This document shows positions 40,498-49,819 of a stretch of DNA of 64,000 nt, piece by piece. This stretch comes from Lewinellaceae bacterium. GTDB taxonomy: Bacteria > Bacteroidota > Bacteroidia > Chitinophagales > Saprospiraceae. The position numbers and the translations under genes were made by a program. Every line of letters begins with the position of its first letter. Within the stretch, counting starts at the first letter, position 1. The notes beneath the pieces were generated by a model that was given only the letters and a program-made list of their open reading frames with translations, had not been told where the DNA came from and did no database searches. The stretch spans positions 434,001-498,000 of the forward strand of contig JACJYD010000002.1 of the NCBI GenBank assembly GCA_020636275.1. The letters run 5' to 3'.

Positions 40498-43400
40498 ATG
40501 AAGATGGTGGGATCGAAATTCAAAGCTGTACTGATTTGCCTGGTCTCTGTTTGGATCCGGGAAGGCGCCGTCCAGGCACAGCATCCTTTTTTTCATAAAT
40601 ACACTACGGATGATGGCCTGATTAAAAGTGAGTGTACCAATATCTTTTTTGCCAAAAACGGAGAAGCCTGGGTAAGGTACAGTTCCGGTGACTGTTATAG
40701 CCGGTTTGACGGAGTTTCCTGGACCCATTATTCCCTTATGGACTTGGGGCTTCCCACCGGACTGGTACTATTAGCCGAAAATGATGCAGGCCTTTGGTTC
40801 TTTGTCACTTCTAATGGTTCTTCCTGGTGGGTTTGCTATACTCCTTCCGGGCAATGGAAGGTATATCCGTTAAGGGGTATGCCGAGTGTGGCCGGGGAAA
40901 ATGGGAATCCTGTTATCGGAGTGGTAGATCCAGAATTCTATGAATATCGATTTGATCCCGGAGAAGATAAATTCATTCGCGGAACCCGGCCCCTCTTCAG
41001 GCCTTTGGTTGTTGCTGAAGCTCCCGTGAGTGGAATAGCGGTATCCTTGAATGAACAGGAGTACATTTTTACAGAAAACCAGGAGACTCATCAGTACATG
41101 CTTTACTATGGGGAGGGATTTACGAACCGGCTCGAATTGGTCGATCCATTATTTCAACCGCTCTATATTCATGGCAGATCTTTAACAGGACTTACATTTT
41201 TGAAAGGCCGGTATTATTGGTTTTCCAAGGGTAGGTATCTTCCGCTTGTAATTCAGCTGCCCAACGGTCGGGAGGGCAGGATCGTTCAATCTGTTGGGAT
41301 GGACCACTGGGATTTTTCATTGCAAAACCTCATAATGAGTGGGCTGATCGTTCAAGATCCGGTTGATAACACCCTTCACCTGTATGAATTAGACTCTTTG
41401 GGGTCACCACAACTGGTATTCAGCTATCTCCATCGTGATTTTAATCGCACCTATTCAGAAGATGCCCATGGTAACTGGTGGTACGGCACTGCGACCGGTC
41501 TGGTTCGGACCGATAAGGTCTTTTATACCTTCGATGGAGAAAATCCACAAATGATCGCCGGCCTCCATGTTATTGGGGAAGATGAAAAAGGACAGATTTG
41601 GTTGGGCGGATACAGCGGAACAGGTGGCTTCTCGGTATACGATGGTGCTTTACTATCTAAATACCCATTAGAGGGGAGAGCCTTACCTGTATTGCCGGGC
41701 GTTTACCGTTCCCCTGCGGGGAACTGCTATTTTTTCACTGAACACGTTCCTAGCATATTTTCAGCCATAAATGGTAAATTATCGGAAGTGGAGGTCCCTG
41801 AGATAGACGAGAAAAGAATGACTGGACTGTTTTTTACCCCATTATCCGATGGAAAAGTAGGTATGGGCTTAGCGTCTAATGGCATTGGCATTGCCACTTT
41901 GAAACAGGACAACACTTTTTCAGTGGACCTGATCGGGGAAGACAAGGGGCTTCAACTTCTGCGTATCCACACCATCGCTGAAGACCACCGGGGAAGATTA
42001 TGGCTGGGAAACCTGACGCAGGGATTAGCCTTGTATGACCGGCAACGAGATACTGCAGTCAATTGGGTGTGCACTCCCCCCCAAACCGGATGTAAGGGTG
42101 CAATAAGTTCTTGCATTGATGGAAATGGAGACCTTTGGTTGGGTGGGAGTGACGGTTTATACCGTTTAAAGCAGGCTCATTTATTCGACTATGATAAAGA
42201 TACCCTTTTCTCCATCCTGAAAAAAATACCCCTTCCTGGATCCGACGATACTGATATCGGCTTTCTGAAGGATCTTGACAATTTTCTGGTTTTCGGCTCA
42301 CAGAGAGCCCTATATTTCCTGGATAAAAAATACTCAGGAACTCGTCCTCGCATCTTTACCATGCAGTATGGCCAGGATATTTCCGGTAGCGGATCAGAGC
42401 AAAATGCCGTCTTGATGGATAGCAAAGGGTATCTTTGGATAGGAACTCAGGAAGGCGCCACCCGGATAGACCTTACTCGGCTGAGGTTTGATACGACTGA
42501 AACGGAGATTAAAATAATCAGCTTTCTGGCAGGCAACGATACCCTTTCTGTTGCTGGTACTGATTTGGGAGAATTGCCCTTGAAGAAACGAAGCCTTGAA
42601 TTCACCTTTCAACCCTCCGGAAATCCCTTGTTAAAAGATGATTTATTTTTTGATGTATTGGTTGTAGATAGCCAGGGGGATACGCTACTCAGCCAGTTGA
42701 ACTCACGTGAGCGTGCTGCAAAACTGTCTTATTTGAAAAACGGAAATTATTCCTTGATCATAAGGGCCTATAAACACAATGTCATTTCTGGAGATGTTGC
42801 ATTTAAATTTTCGGTCCCACCACTTTTAATGGAAACACTCTGGTTTCGCTTAGTCTTGACTGCTCTTTTGGTTGGGATTCCTATGGGATGGCTGGTCAAT
42901 AAAAAACGTCTCCAGGCAAAGGAAGAAAAAGAACAAAGAGAACGGGATAATTTACGGGCACTGACTTTGTCGAATTTTTTTAATCCGCATTTTATCAATA
43001 ATACACTTCATTGGATTCAAACCAAATACCGGAAGGACCCCGATACTGCCGTTATCATAGGAAGGCTTTCCGAAAACCTGGGCATTTTATTTTCCAATAC
43101 CCAGTATAATAAAACCGTTCACAGGCTTCACCAGGAATGGGTCATTGTTCAAAATTACCTGAAAATTCAACAGGTAAGGTTCGACAAGGAATTGGAAATT
43201 CGGGAAAACCTTCCGGAAAATCCAGAAGCTCTTGGAACCGTCCAAGTGCCTGCTTTGATGGTGCAGATCCATGTCGAAAATGCTGTGGAAAAAGGTCTTC
43301 AAAAAAGGAAAGGTGCAAACCTTCTTTTGTTGGATATCCATCTTTCTCCGGAAGGGTGCCAAATAACCATTGAAGATAATGGCCTTGGCCGCCCGGAGGT

Positions 43401-43602
43401 ACAAACCAAATCCAACCGTCATCGCAGAAGCAGCACGGAGGTTATGGATGACCTTATTCGGTTATTTAATTTGTATAACCGGGAGAAGATCACCGTTTCA
43501 TACGAGGATAGGATCTTTTCTGATCCCATTGCCGGTACTTTTGGAACCCGTGTCATCATTTTTATTCCAAAAAATTATCAATATGAGCTTTCAAAAGCTT
43601 AG
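40498..43602 (+). CDS. Two-component propeller sensor histidine kinase (LytS/YehU type)
   Basis: 1034 aa from ATG 40498; a TTG-initiated frame starts 27 bp earlier. A signal segment is followed by a large periplasmic region of two-component-regulator propeller repeats (e.g. EAWVRYSSGDCYSRFDGVSW, HGNWWYGTATGLVRTDKVF, DLWLGGSDGLYRL, YLWIGTQEGATRIDL). A Y_Y_Y-type sandwich spans about 695-780, and one TM segment (WFRLVLTALLVGIPMGWLV) follows. The cytoplasmic His_kinase domain has NPHFINN, and the HATPase part has HVENAVEKG and EDNGLGR. It senses an outside signal and phosphorylates the LytTR regulator, whose gene overlaps its 3' end by 20 bp. It has no fused receiver or AraC output, unlike Bacteroides HTCS regulators. 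Confidence 0.93.
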   Translation: MKMVGSKFKAVLICLVSVWIREGAVQAQHPFFHKYTTDDGLIKSECTNIFFAKNGEAWVRYSSGDCYSRFDGVSWTHYSLMDLGLPTGLVLLAENDAGLWFFVTSNGSSWWVCYTPSGQWKVYPLRGMPSVAGENGNPVIGVVDPEFYEYRFDPGEDKFIRGTRPLFRPLVVAEAPVSGIAVSLNEQEYIFTENQETHQYMLYYGEGFTNRLELVDPLFQPLYIHGRSLTGLTFLKGRYYWFSKGRYLPLVIQLPNGREGRIVQSVGMDHWDFSLQNLIMSGLIVQDPVDNTLHLYELDSLGSPQLVFSYLHRDFNRTYSEDAHGNWWYGTATGLVRTDKVFYTFDGENPQMIAGLHVIGEDEKGQIWLGGYSGTGGFSVYDGALLSKYPLEGRALPVLPGVYRSPAGNCYFFTEHVPSIFSAINGKLSEVEVPEIDEKRMTGLFFTPLSDGKVGMGLASNGIGIATLKQDNTFSVDLIGEDKGLQLLRIHTIAEDHRGRLWLGNLTQGLALYDRQRDTAVNWVCTPPQTGCKGAISSCIDGNGDLWLGGSDGLYRLKQAHLFDYDKDTLFSILKKIPLPGSDDTDIGFLKDLDNFLVFGSQRALYFLDKKYSGTRPRIFTMQYGQDISGSGSEQNAVLMDSKGYLWIGTQEGATRIDLTRLRFDTTETEIKIISFLAGNDTLSVAGTDLGELPLKKRSLEFTFQPSGNPLLKDDLFFDVLVVDSQGDTLLSQLNSRERAAKLSYLKNGNYSLIIRAYKHNVISGDVAFKFSVPPLLMETLWFRLVLTALLVGIPMGWLVNKKRLQAKEEKEQRERDNLRALTLSNFFNPHFINNTLHWIQTKYRKDPDTAVIIGRLSENLGILFSNTQYNKTVHRLHQEWVIVQNYLKIQQVRFDKELEIRENLPENPEALGTVQVPALMVQIHVENAVEKGLQKRKGANLLLLDIHLSPEGCQITIEDNGLGRPEVQTKSNRHRRSSTEVMDDLIRLFNLYNREKITVSYEDRIFSDPIAGTFGTRVIIFIPKNYQYELSKA

Positions 43603-44344
43603 GGCTCTGGTCATCGAAGATGAAGCTCCCGCCAGGGAGGAACTCAAAAAAGCTTTAAGTGAAACTTCTGATTTTGAAGTAATGGGTTCTGCGGATTCGG
43701 TGGATGATGGTTATGATCTGATTGAAAAGAATCAGCCGGATGTTCTGTTTCTTGACATTGAGATAATAGGTGGTAATGCGTTCCAATTGCTAAGCCAGTT
43801 GAAAAGGATGAATATTCCCATTCCACCAGTTGTCATCACAACCGGATGGCGTGATTTTGACTATGCAAAAAGGTTGCACAATGAATTTAAAGATCATGTG
43901 ATCTATATTCTTAATAAACCATTTTGGGAGGAATGGACCGTTCATTATGAGGAAATTACGGAAATATTGTTCGCCCACCGGCAGATGGAACGTCTTTCAA
44001 AAACAGAAAATGGACTGAAAAAACTAATCACGATTTCAGGGATAAACAGGCAATCTTTCCTAATTGACCCGAAGGTCATATTTCATATCAGGACAGGAGA
44101 GAAGGGCAGCGGTAAAATACAGGTGGTTTGCGATCACAAAACCATTGACTGTAGTATGTCGCTCAATGAAATATTAGCAATCCTCCCGGAGTATTTCATC
44201 CAAATCAGCCGTTTTGCCATCATCAATTACCATCAAATATCCATGATCAATAATTCCGACCACGAAGTTTACCTGAGCAATGGTGATTCGTTTATCATCG
44301 GGGAAAAATTTTTGGATCAGTTGAACGATCTCTTACAACAATGA
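43583..44344 (+). CDS. LytTR-family response regulator
   Basis: 253 aa from ATG 43583; the frame is open further upstream inside the kinase gene, but the receiver domain begins here. Receiver: acidic pocket IEDE (Glu12-Asp13-Glu14), phosphoacceptor Asp58 (LFLDIE), Thr in VITTGWRD and Lys in ILNKPFW. The C-terminal LytTR DNA-binding domain starts near residue 150 (LITISGINRQSFLI, FIQISRFAIINYHQI). The 20-bp overlap with the kinase gene shows they are an operon pair. Targets may include the neighbouring lipoprotein genes, but no repeat typical of a LytTR site was found. Confidence 0.93.
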   Translation: MSFQKLRALVIEDEAPAREELKKALSETSDFEVMGSADSVDDGYDLIEKNQPDVLFLDIEIIGGNAFQLLSQLKRMNIPIPPVVITTGWRDFDYAKRLHNEFKDHVIYILNKPFWEEWTVHYEEITEILFAHRQMERLSKTENGLKKLITISGINRQSFLIDPKVIFHIRTGEKGSGKIQVVCDHKTIDCSMSLNEILAILPEYFIQISRFAIINYHQISMINNSDHEVYLSNGDSFIIGEKFLDQLNDLLQQ

Positions 44345-44378
44345 CCAAATCTGTGTTATGTTGTTTGGGCGGGTCTTT

Positions 44379-46415
44379 TTATAAATACTTCCTCAACCAC
44401 TCCAACATCGTCCGATGCCAAAGTACGGTGTTCTGCGGCTTGACTACGTGGTGGTTCTCATCCGGGAAATACAGGAAGCGGGAGGGGATACCTTTCAGCC
44501 GCGCTGCTGTGTAGGCTTGCAAGCCTTGCTCCAACGGCACCCGGTAGTCCCGGCCGTTGTGGATCACCAGGAGAGGTGTATTCCAGTTTTGGACAAAAAG
44601 ATCCGGAGAGTCCTTCAAATACATTTTGGGAATGGTGTCTTGCCAGTAGGGCCCCCCAATATCGTGGTTGGCGAAAAACAACTCATCCGTCGATCCGTAA
44701 AATCCCTTCAGGCTGAACAGCCCGCCGTGCGCGATGAAGGTCTTGAACCGTCCTTCATTGTGGCCTTCCAGCCAATAGACCGAATAGCCGCCGTAGGAAG
44801 CGCCGATGGCGGCCATGCGGGTGGAATCGGCGTAAGGCTCTCGCTTGATATCGTCGATAGCGGAGAGGAGGTCCTGCATGGGCTGGCCGCCCCAGTCGCC
44901 CGTAATAGCATCGGTCCAGGCCTGGCCGAAGCCGAACGTCCCGCGCCGGTTGGGTGCAATGACGATGTAGCCCTGGGCGGCGAAGAGTTGCAGGTTCCAG
45001 CGGTAGCTCCAGCTCTGGCTGACCATTCCTTGCGGCCCCCCCAGGCAGTAAAGGATCACCGGATACTTTTTTGTTTCGTCAAAACCGGGCGGGTAGACGA
45101 CCCAGCTGTGCATGCGTTTGTTGTCGGTGGTTAGGGTCATGCGTTTCAGAACCTTACCCATCTTTATTTTTTCCAAAAAGTCCTTATTGGTATAGGTGAG
45201 TTGCTTGGCGGTACTGGTCTCCAATACATACCGGAAGATCTCGGGCGGTTCGGACAGGGAGTTGCGTACCGCGGCAAAGGTGTTTTTGCCAGTGGGAATG
45301 AAATCGGTGAAATCGTAAAATCCGGTGCTGAGCCGTTGCAGTTTTCCATGGCGGGTAAAATTCACCCCCCAGATCTCCTGCGTTCCCTGGTATTCGCTGA
45401 GGAAGAAAATGGCGTCGCCCTGGGGGCTCCACTTCGGGTGGCGGGCGTTTTGGTCCATGGTGGTCGTCATCTCCCAACGCTCGCCGGACTGCAGGTCGCG
45501 GATGAAGATCCGCATGCGATCGGCTTCGTACCCCGGATGTTCCTGGCTGTTCCAGGCGATGAAGCGGCCATTGGGAGAGAAGGCGGGCTCCATGTCATAG
45601 CCGGGCATGCCATCGGAGATATTCTCCGTGCGGCCGCTGGCCAGGTCGTACAGAAATACGTCGCTATTGGTGCCCGTGGCGTCCTCTACGCCGTGGCTCC
45701 GCTTGCAGGTATAGGCGATCTGTTTTCCATCGGGCGACCAGGCGATCTGTTCCATGCCCCCAAAAGGCTGCATGGGCGAGTCGAAGGGCTCATTCTGAAT
45801 GTTGACTGGTTCGCCCACTAATTTGCCATCGGCATATCCGATGTAGAACAGATTGGCGTATTTGTTGTCGGCCCAATCGTCCCAATGCCGGAACATGAGG
45901 TCGTCGTAGATCCGACCGCTGGTGCGGGGCAGGCCAGCGAGAATGGTGTCGGCCGGATTGGCGTAGTATACATCCTGGACATACAGAATGTGCGAGCCAT
46001 CGGGGGAATAGGCAAATCCATTCATTGAAATGTCGGAAACCTGGCGGGCATTGCTCCCGTCGGGGTCCATTTCCCAAAGCTTGTCCTCTCGCAGGAATCC
46101 GATCTTTTTTCCATCGGGCCGGTAGCAAGCGTTGCTTTCGTTCTCCGGCGTTTCGGTCAGTCGGGCCGGAACGCCTTTGCTTCCTCCATCCAGCCGGATC
46201 GAATACAGGTCGAGATTGCCGGAGTTACTTTCCAGGTCGTAGTATTTCACGCCAAACAGCACCAGCGAATCGTCGGGCGATACGTCGAAGAGGTTCACCC
46301 GGCCCAGCGACCAGAGGTCTTCGGGAGCCAGCGTTCGCTCCTGGGCAAGGGCTGATCCAACGGCGAGAAAAAGCAGCAGAAACAGGGAGAAGATTCGATT
46401 TCGCATGGGTCCCAT
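44379..46415 (-). CDS. S9-family peptidase (prolyl oligopeptidase / acylaminoacyl-peptidase type)
   Basis: 678 aa with signal peptide (RNRIFSLFLLLFLAVGSALA); the alternative ATG at 46406 removes only three residues and is equally possible. The N-terminal half is a WD/PD40-type propeller (HILYVQDVYY, SPDGKQIAYTCKR, SPNGRFIAWNSQ, PKWSPQGDAIFFLSEY). The C-terminal alpha/beta-hydrolase carries the catalytic triad motifs GASYGGYS (Ser), NGRDYRVPLEQG (Asp) and DENHHVVKP (His). It is a periplasmic or envelope-associated dipeptidyl/acyl-aminoacyl peptidase. It is convergent with the response regulator gene with a 34-bp gap and stands alone. Confidence 0.93.
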   Translation of the reverse strand: MGPMRNRIFSLFLLLFLAVGSALAQERTLAPEDLWSLGRVNLFDVSPDDSLVLFGVKYYDLESNSGNLDLYSIRLDGGSKGVPARLTETPENESNACYRPDGKKIGFLREDKLWEMDPDGSNARQVSDISMNGFAYSPDGSHILYVQDVYYANPADTILAGLPRTSGRIYDDLMFRHWDDWADNKYANLFYIGYADGKLVGEPVNIQNEPFDSPMQPFGGMEQIAWSPDGKQIAYTCKRSHGVEDATGTNSDVFLYDLASGRTENISDGMPGYDMEPAFSPNGRFIAWNSQEHPGYEADRMRIFIRDLQSGERWEMTTTMDQNARHPKWSPQGDAIFFLSEYQGTQEIWGVNFTRHGKLQRLSTGFYDFTDFIPTGKNTFAAVRNSLSEPPEIFRYVLETSTAKQLTYTNKDFLEKIKMGKVLKRMTLTTDNKRMHSWVVYPPGFDETKKYPVILYCLGGPQGMVSQSWSYRWNLQLFAAQGYIVIAPNRRGTFGFGQAWTDAITGDWGGQPMQDLLSAIDDIKREPYADSTRMAAIGASYGGYSVYWLEGHNEGRFKTFIAHGGLFSLKGFYGSTDELFFANHDIGGPYWQDTIPKMYLKDSPDLFVQNWNTPLLVIHNGRDYRVPLEQGLQAYTAARLKGIPSRFLYFPDENHHVVKPQNTVLWHRTMLEWLRKYL

Positions 46416-46727
46416 TTTTTCGCGAAAGATAAGGATTGAGGGAGGGAATGGCTGAAATGAGATTTAATTTTTAATAAAAAATTTTACTCAGTCGTAATTT
46501 TCTTGCAATGGTTGAAAATTTTAAAAAAAGTGGATCAAGGGAGGGGGGAAGAGGAGAAAAAGGAGAGAGGGCGAAAAGAGGGAAAGCAGGGAATAAGTTA
46601 GGGTAGGTAGGGTATGTGCAAAAAACGAACCCTTGGGGGTACGGCTTCTACAACCGTCCCAAAAATAAAGTGATTCTTCCGGAGTTTGGGCGGGGTGTGA
46701 ACGAGATAAAATAAACGTGATACTTTA
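46416..46727. other. Divergent gap without a gene; polypurine tract
   Basis: No coding character is seen. An uninterrupted run of 35 purines at 46537-46571, followed by more purine-rich sequence to about 46596, lies on the plus strand. Upstream AT-rich stretches (46465-46530) could hold the minus-strand promoter of the S9 gene. The AbiEi promoter starts at the right end. Confidence 0.4.
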
Positions 46728-46757
46728 TTGAAATTCATTCCAAAAAATTTATATTTA
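46728..46757 (+). promoter_or_regulatory. Promoter of the AbiE-type antitoxin gene
   Basis: TTG at 46728-46730, a 19-bp spacer, then TATATTTA (46750-46757). This is the best-spaced Bacteroidota promoter in the window, with one -7 mismatch. It ends 15 bp before the ATG at 46773, so the message is almost leaderless. Confidence 0.55.
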
Positions 46758-46772
46758 TACAAATAAACACGA

Positions 46773-47387
46773 ATGAATTTTCTGCAATTCAAAAAAGTAC
46801 TCCATAGCCATAAAGTCTTCTCCACGAGAGACATTGAAAAGGAATGGCCGGATTTTAACTATGTGAATCTGGTCAATTGGCAGGAAAAAGGTTATCTGAT
46901 CAAGCTCCGGAATACCTGGTATGCTTTCCCTGAATTGCTGCATACCGAAGAGGATCTGTATTTCATAGCCAACCGGTTGCACAGGCCTTCCTACATCTCC
47001 CTGGAAACAGCGCTGCGATTCTACAACTGGATTCCGGAGAGTGTTTTCACCGTCACATCAGTCACTACGGCAAAACCCGCCCAATGGTATACTCCGGTGG
47101 GGCATTTTAGTTACAGATCGATTAAGCCCGGGCTGTTTTTTGGATATCTGACTGTAAAGGGGAAAAGCACAGACTTCAACATTGCAGCGCCTGAAAAAAC
47201 CTTGCTTGACCTGCTTTATTTTCATCCGGAATACGCTGAACAGGACGACTTCGAAGGGCTTCGCCTGAACAAGGAAGAAATTTCCGGACTGCTAAACCTG
47301 GACCGTTTGGATAATTATCTGGAACTTATAGACTCCTCCGCGTTGGATACCAGATGGGGAAGCCTGAAAAAATACCTGGGTCTATGA
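46773..47387 (+). CDS. AbiEi-like antitoxin (type IV toxin-antitoxin)
   Basis: 204 aa. The N-terminal winged helix (FSTRDIEKEWPDFNYVNLVNWQEKGYLIKLRNTWYAF) and the following PSYISLETALRFYNWIPESVFTVTSVTTAKPAQW block are the AbiEi/transcriptional-regulator antitoxin pattern of Bacteroidota. AbiEi-type antitoxins repress their own promoter through the winged helix and counteract the AbiEii nucleotidyltransferase toxin. The next frame begins in an ATGA overlap with this gene, the classic coupling. The toxin reading frame is broken, so this antitoxin appears to be left without an active partner. Confidence 0.85.
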   Translation: MNFLQFKKVLHSHKVFSTRDIEKEWPDFNYVNLVNWQEKGYLIKLRNTWYAFPELLHTEEDLYFIANRLHRPSYISLETALRFYNWIPESVFTVTSVTTAKPAQWYTPVGHFSYRSIKPGLFFGYLTVKGKSTDFNIAAPEKTLLDLLYFHPEYAEQDDFEGLRLNKEEISGLLNLDRLDNYLELIDSSALDTRWGSLKKYLGL

Positions 47388-48014
47388 TAGGCCTTGAACA
47401 AATCGCTCAGCAATTCCCTCCACATCTTGCTTTACAAAAGCAGGCCATGTTGCGGGAATATTTGCAATGTGAAATCCTGGAAATTCTCTTCGAGAGTCCT
47501 TTTGCTACAAAGTTCAGTTTTTTAGGCGACACCTGTCTTCGATTAGTGCATGGGAACAATCGCTTTTCCGAGCCTGCTATTCGAACAAGGATTGAGCGGC
47601 CATCGAGAAGAAAAGATCCTCATCCAACTCGATACGGAAAGTCAGGAGTTTTCCTTCCAGCCGCAGACCTATATCCTTAACCGATTTGGCTTGTTCACAC
47701 GCCTGATCGTAACCCCTCCCGACCTGCTGTTAGCTCAAAAACTATACACCCTCGTCAACCGCCCTCGTGCCAAGGGCAGGGATTACTACGACGTGGTTTT
47801 TCTGTTTTCGCAATCCTGTAAGCCCAATTATGACTATCTCGACGCCAAAATGTCGGCAGGTACCCCGGAGCTTCTTCGCGCCGCTATTTTCAATCTGCTC
47901 GAACGGGTAAACCTGGAGGAATTGGCTGCCGATGTTCGGCCTTTCCTGTTTTTTCCGGAAGAAGACCGAAGAGTAAGGTATTTTAGAGCGTTTTGGGAAC
48001 AGGTGGATCTGTAG
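47384..48014 (+). pseudogene. AbiEii-like nucleotidyltransferase toxin, frameshifted
   Basis: It starts MIGLEQIAQQFPPHLALQKQ, overlapping the antitoxin by ATGA. The frame is AbiEii-like through KFSFLGDTCLRLVHGNNRFSE, then breaks: after GAG at 47570-47572 the homologous sequence continues in another frame (LLFEQGLS...), ending at 48014 with VTPPDLLLAQKLYTLVNRPRAKGRDYYDV, the AbiEii C-terminal signature. The usual text at the break is RFSEDLDF, so two bases of the DLD-coding stretch seem deleted. In addition, the GG pair of the nucleotidyltransferase motif (FLGGTCLR) is Gly-Asp. Both changes would inactivate the toxin. Confidence 0.85.
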
Positions 48015-48044
48015 TTTTTATTTTTTTGGTTTCACTTGCCTCCT

Positions 48045-48069
48045 CCAATCACCAATCACCAATCACCAA
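48045..48069 (+). repeat. CCAATCA heptamer repeats (3.5 units)
   Basis: Three perfect CCAATCA units (48045-48065) and a partial fourth lie just beyond the 3' end of the dynamin-like gene (minus strand, ends 48077). The same heptamer recurs at 50482-50523, so this operon is bracketed by it. Confidence 0.85.
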
Positions 48070-48076
48070 CTGCAGA

Positions 48077-49807
48077 CTACACCTTCGGCAACTCCCCATC
48101 CAACCCCTCAATCCTCCTTGCCACCTGCCGCTGCGAAGCAGAGATCTTCGCAATCTGCTCCTTCTCCGTTTCCAGCATCGCGTCGAAATCATGGAAATTG
48201 GCGTCGATCTTTTGCTTGAGCTGTTCGACGTAGGCGTCGAGCTTTTCGGTGACTTCGTTTTCCATGCGCTTCCGGCCTTTGTCGATCTCCTGGGCAAAGC
48301 CCTGCAGCACCTTGCGGCGCTTGATGGAGGTGGAAATGCCTGCGAACAGGAACCCGATGGAGGCGAGCACGCCCCCGGTCACGTCGAATACGGCGCCCTG
48401 GGCCACGATGGCCAAAATGGTGCCGATGACGGCGAGCCCGCTTCCGGCCAGCAGGTTGGGGGAGAGGGGCTGGTTGTCGGGGAAAAGCTCCCGGGCGGTG
48501 AAGTTTTCGGAGCGGTTCATGAAGCGCTCGAACGCGTCCTGCAATTCGCGCAATACGTTGCTGCGCCGCTCGGCGATGGCGCTGAAAATGGCGTGGTTGT
48601 CCTTGAGGATGGTCTGGCTGTGCTGGATCTTCAGGTCGATCATTTTAGCCATTTGCTGGATGCTCTCGGCCAGGTCCACGACGCCTTCCTGGAGCTTGCG
48701 CTGCAGCTCGAGTTCGAGGTCGGTGCCGAGGTCGTTGGCGAGTTGCTCCAGCCATTCCTTGGCGGAGGCCTGCTTGGAGAAAATGCCGGCAAAAGTGCGG
48801 CGAATGAGGGTGAAGACCGACAGGCCTTCTTTCAACTGGTCGCCTTTCTGGCGGGTGATGCGGTCATAGCCGGCCAGCAGGTTTTCGACCAGGATGCCGA
48901 CCTGGCGGCCGGATTGTTGCGCTTGTTTTTCAAGGGTGTCCCGGATATCGGCCCGGAAAGCGGTGTCGGCGTCCCATTGCTTCTGGCGGATTTCGAGGCC
49001 CTGGGCGATGCGGTCGCAGATGTTCTTCGAAAGGTCGAGGTTGTTGCGAAGTTTGAGCACGGGGGCTTTCCCCCCGGTGATGTTGTCGCGGATGTACTGG
49101 CGCATGGGACCGAAGCCGCTGTCGCTTTTGTTTCCTTCCTGTTCCTGTTTGGCCGACACGCAGAACACCTGCGGCTGGGCGATGCCCTTCTTTTGCGCGT
49201 GTTCGACCACGCCTTTTTCATTGACGGCCAGGTCTTCCGGGCTCATCAGGTCTTTTTGCTGGAGCACGAAGATGATCTTCTTGCGCCAGTCGCCGTGGAT
49301 GTATTCGAAAAAATCCCAGGCCGACTGCCGGTAGGGGTTTTTCGCTTCAAACACGAATACGATCAGGTCGGAGGCGGGGATGAAGCGCTCGGTGATCTCC
49401 TGGTGTTTTTCGATGATGGTATTGGTGCCCGGCGTATCGACGATGGCGATCTCCTTCAGGATATCGACCGGAAGGGCCATGCGCTTGAGGAAGGGGTTGA
49501 GCACGGTGATTTCCTCCTCTTCGCCGTACACCAATTGTTGGATAGTATCGGTCATGGGCTGGGGCGCTACCTTGGTGATCTCGCGCCCGGTGTCGAGCAG
49601 GGCGTTGATGAAGCTGCTCTTGCCTGCCTTGACCTCGCCTACGATGACGAACATAAAGGGTTCGTTGATCCGGTTGCGCAACTCACTGACGGTCTGCGCC
49701 AGTTCGGCGTGCTGGATCTGAATGGTCAGCTCGTGCAGGTCCTTGACGATCTCGTCGACCTGGGAGCGGTATTTCTGGAGTTGCTGGTTGAGGATGCTGC
49801 TGATCAT
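48077..49807 (-). CDS. Dynamin-like GTPase
   Basis: 576 aa bacterial dynamin-family protein. G1 P-loop VIVGEVKAGKSSFINALL (about 54-71), the G2 Thr in PMTDTIQ, G3 IVDTPGTN, and a G4-like LQQKDLM are all visible. The middle and C-terminal parts are long helices with coiled-coil character, interrupted by a hydrophobic pair (SGLAVIGTILAIVAQGAVFD, TGGVLASIGFLFAGI) near residue 465-495 that may insert into membranes as in other bacterial dynamin-like proteins. These proteins remodel or protect membranes. It shares an operon with the upstream WbqC gene (12-bp gap). No second dynamin gene is present. Confidence 0.9.
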   Translation of the reverse strand: MISSILNQQLQKYRSQVDEIVKDLHELTIQIQHAELAQTVSELRNRINEPFMFVIVGEVKAGKSSFINALLDTGREITKVAPQPMTDTIQQLVYGEEEEITVLNPFLKRMALPVDILKEIAIVDTPGTNTIIEKHQEITERFIPASDLIVFVFEAKNPYRQSAWDFFEYIHGDWRKKIIFVLQQKDLMSPEDLAVNEKGVVEHAQKKGIAQPQVFCVSAKQEQEGNKSDSGFGPMRQYIRDNITGGKAPVLKLRNNLDLSKNICDRIAQGLEIRQKQWDADTAFRADIRDTLEKQAQQSGRQVGILVENLLAGYDRITRQKGDQLKEGLSVFTLIRRTFAGIFSKQASAKEWLEQLANDLGTDLELELQRKLQEGVVDLAESIQQMAKMIDLKIQHSQTILKDNHAIFSAIAERRSNVLRELQDAFERFMNRSENFTARELFPDNQPLSPNLLAGSGLAVIGTILAIVAQGAVFDVTGGVLASIGFLFAGISTSIKRRKVLQGFAQEIDKGRKRMENEVTEKLDAYVEQLKQKIDANFHDFDAMLETEKEQIAKISASQRQVARRIEGLDGELPKV

Positions 49808-49819
49808 GATCGATTGGTA

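Noticed and set aside
47550..48014. Separate 154-aa gene inside the AbiEii region
   Set aside because: It contains only the second half of AbiEii in a shifted frame, so it is part of the pseudogene and not an independent gene.
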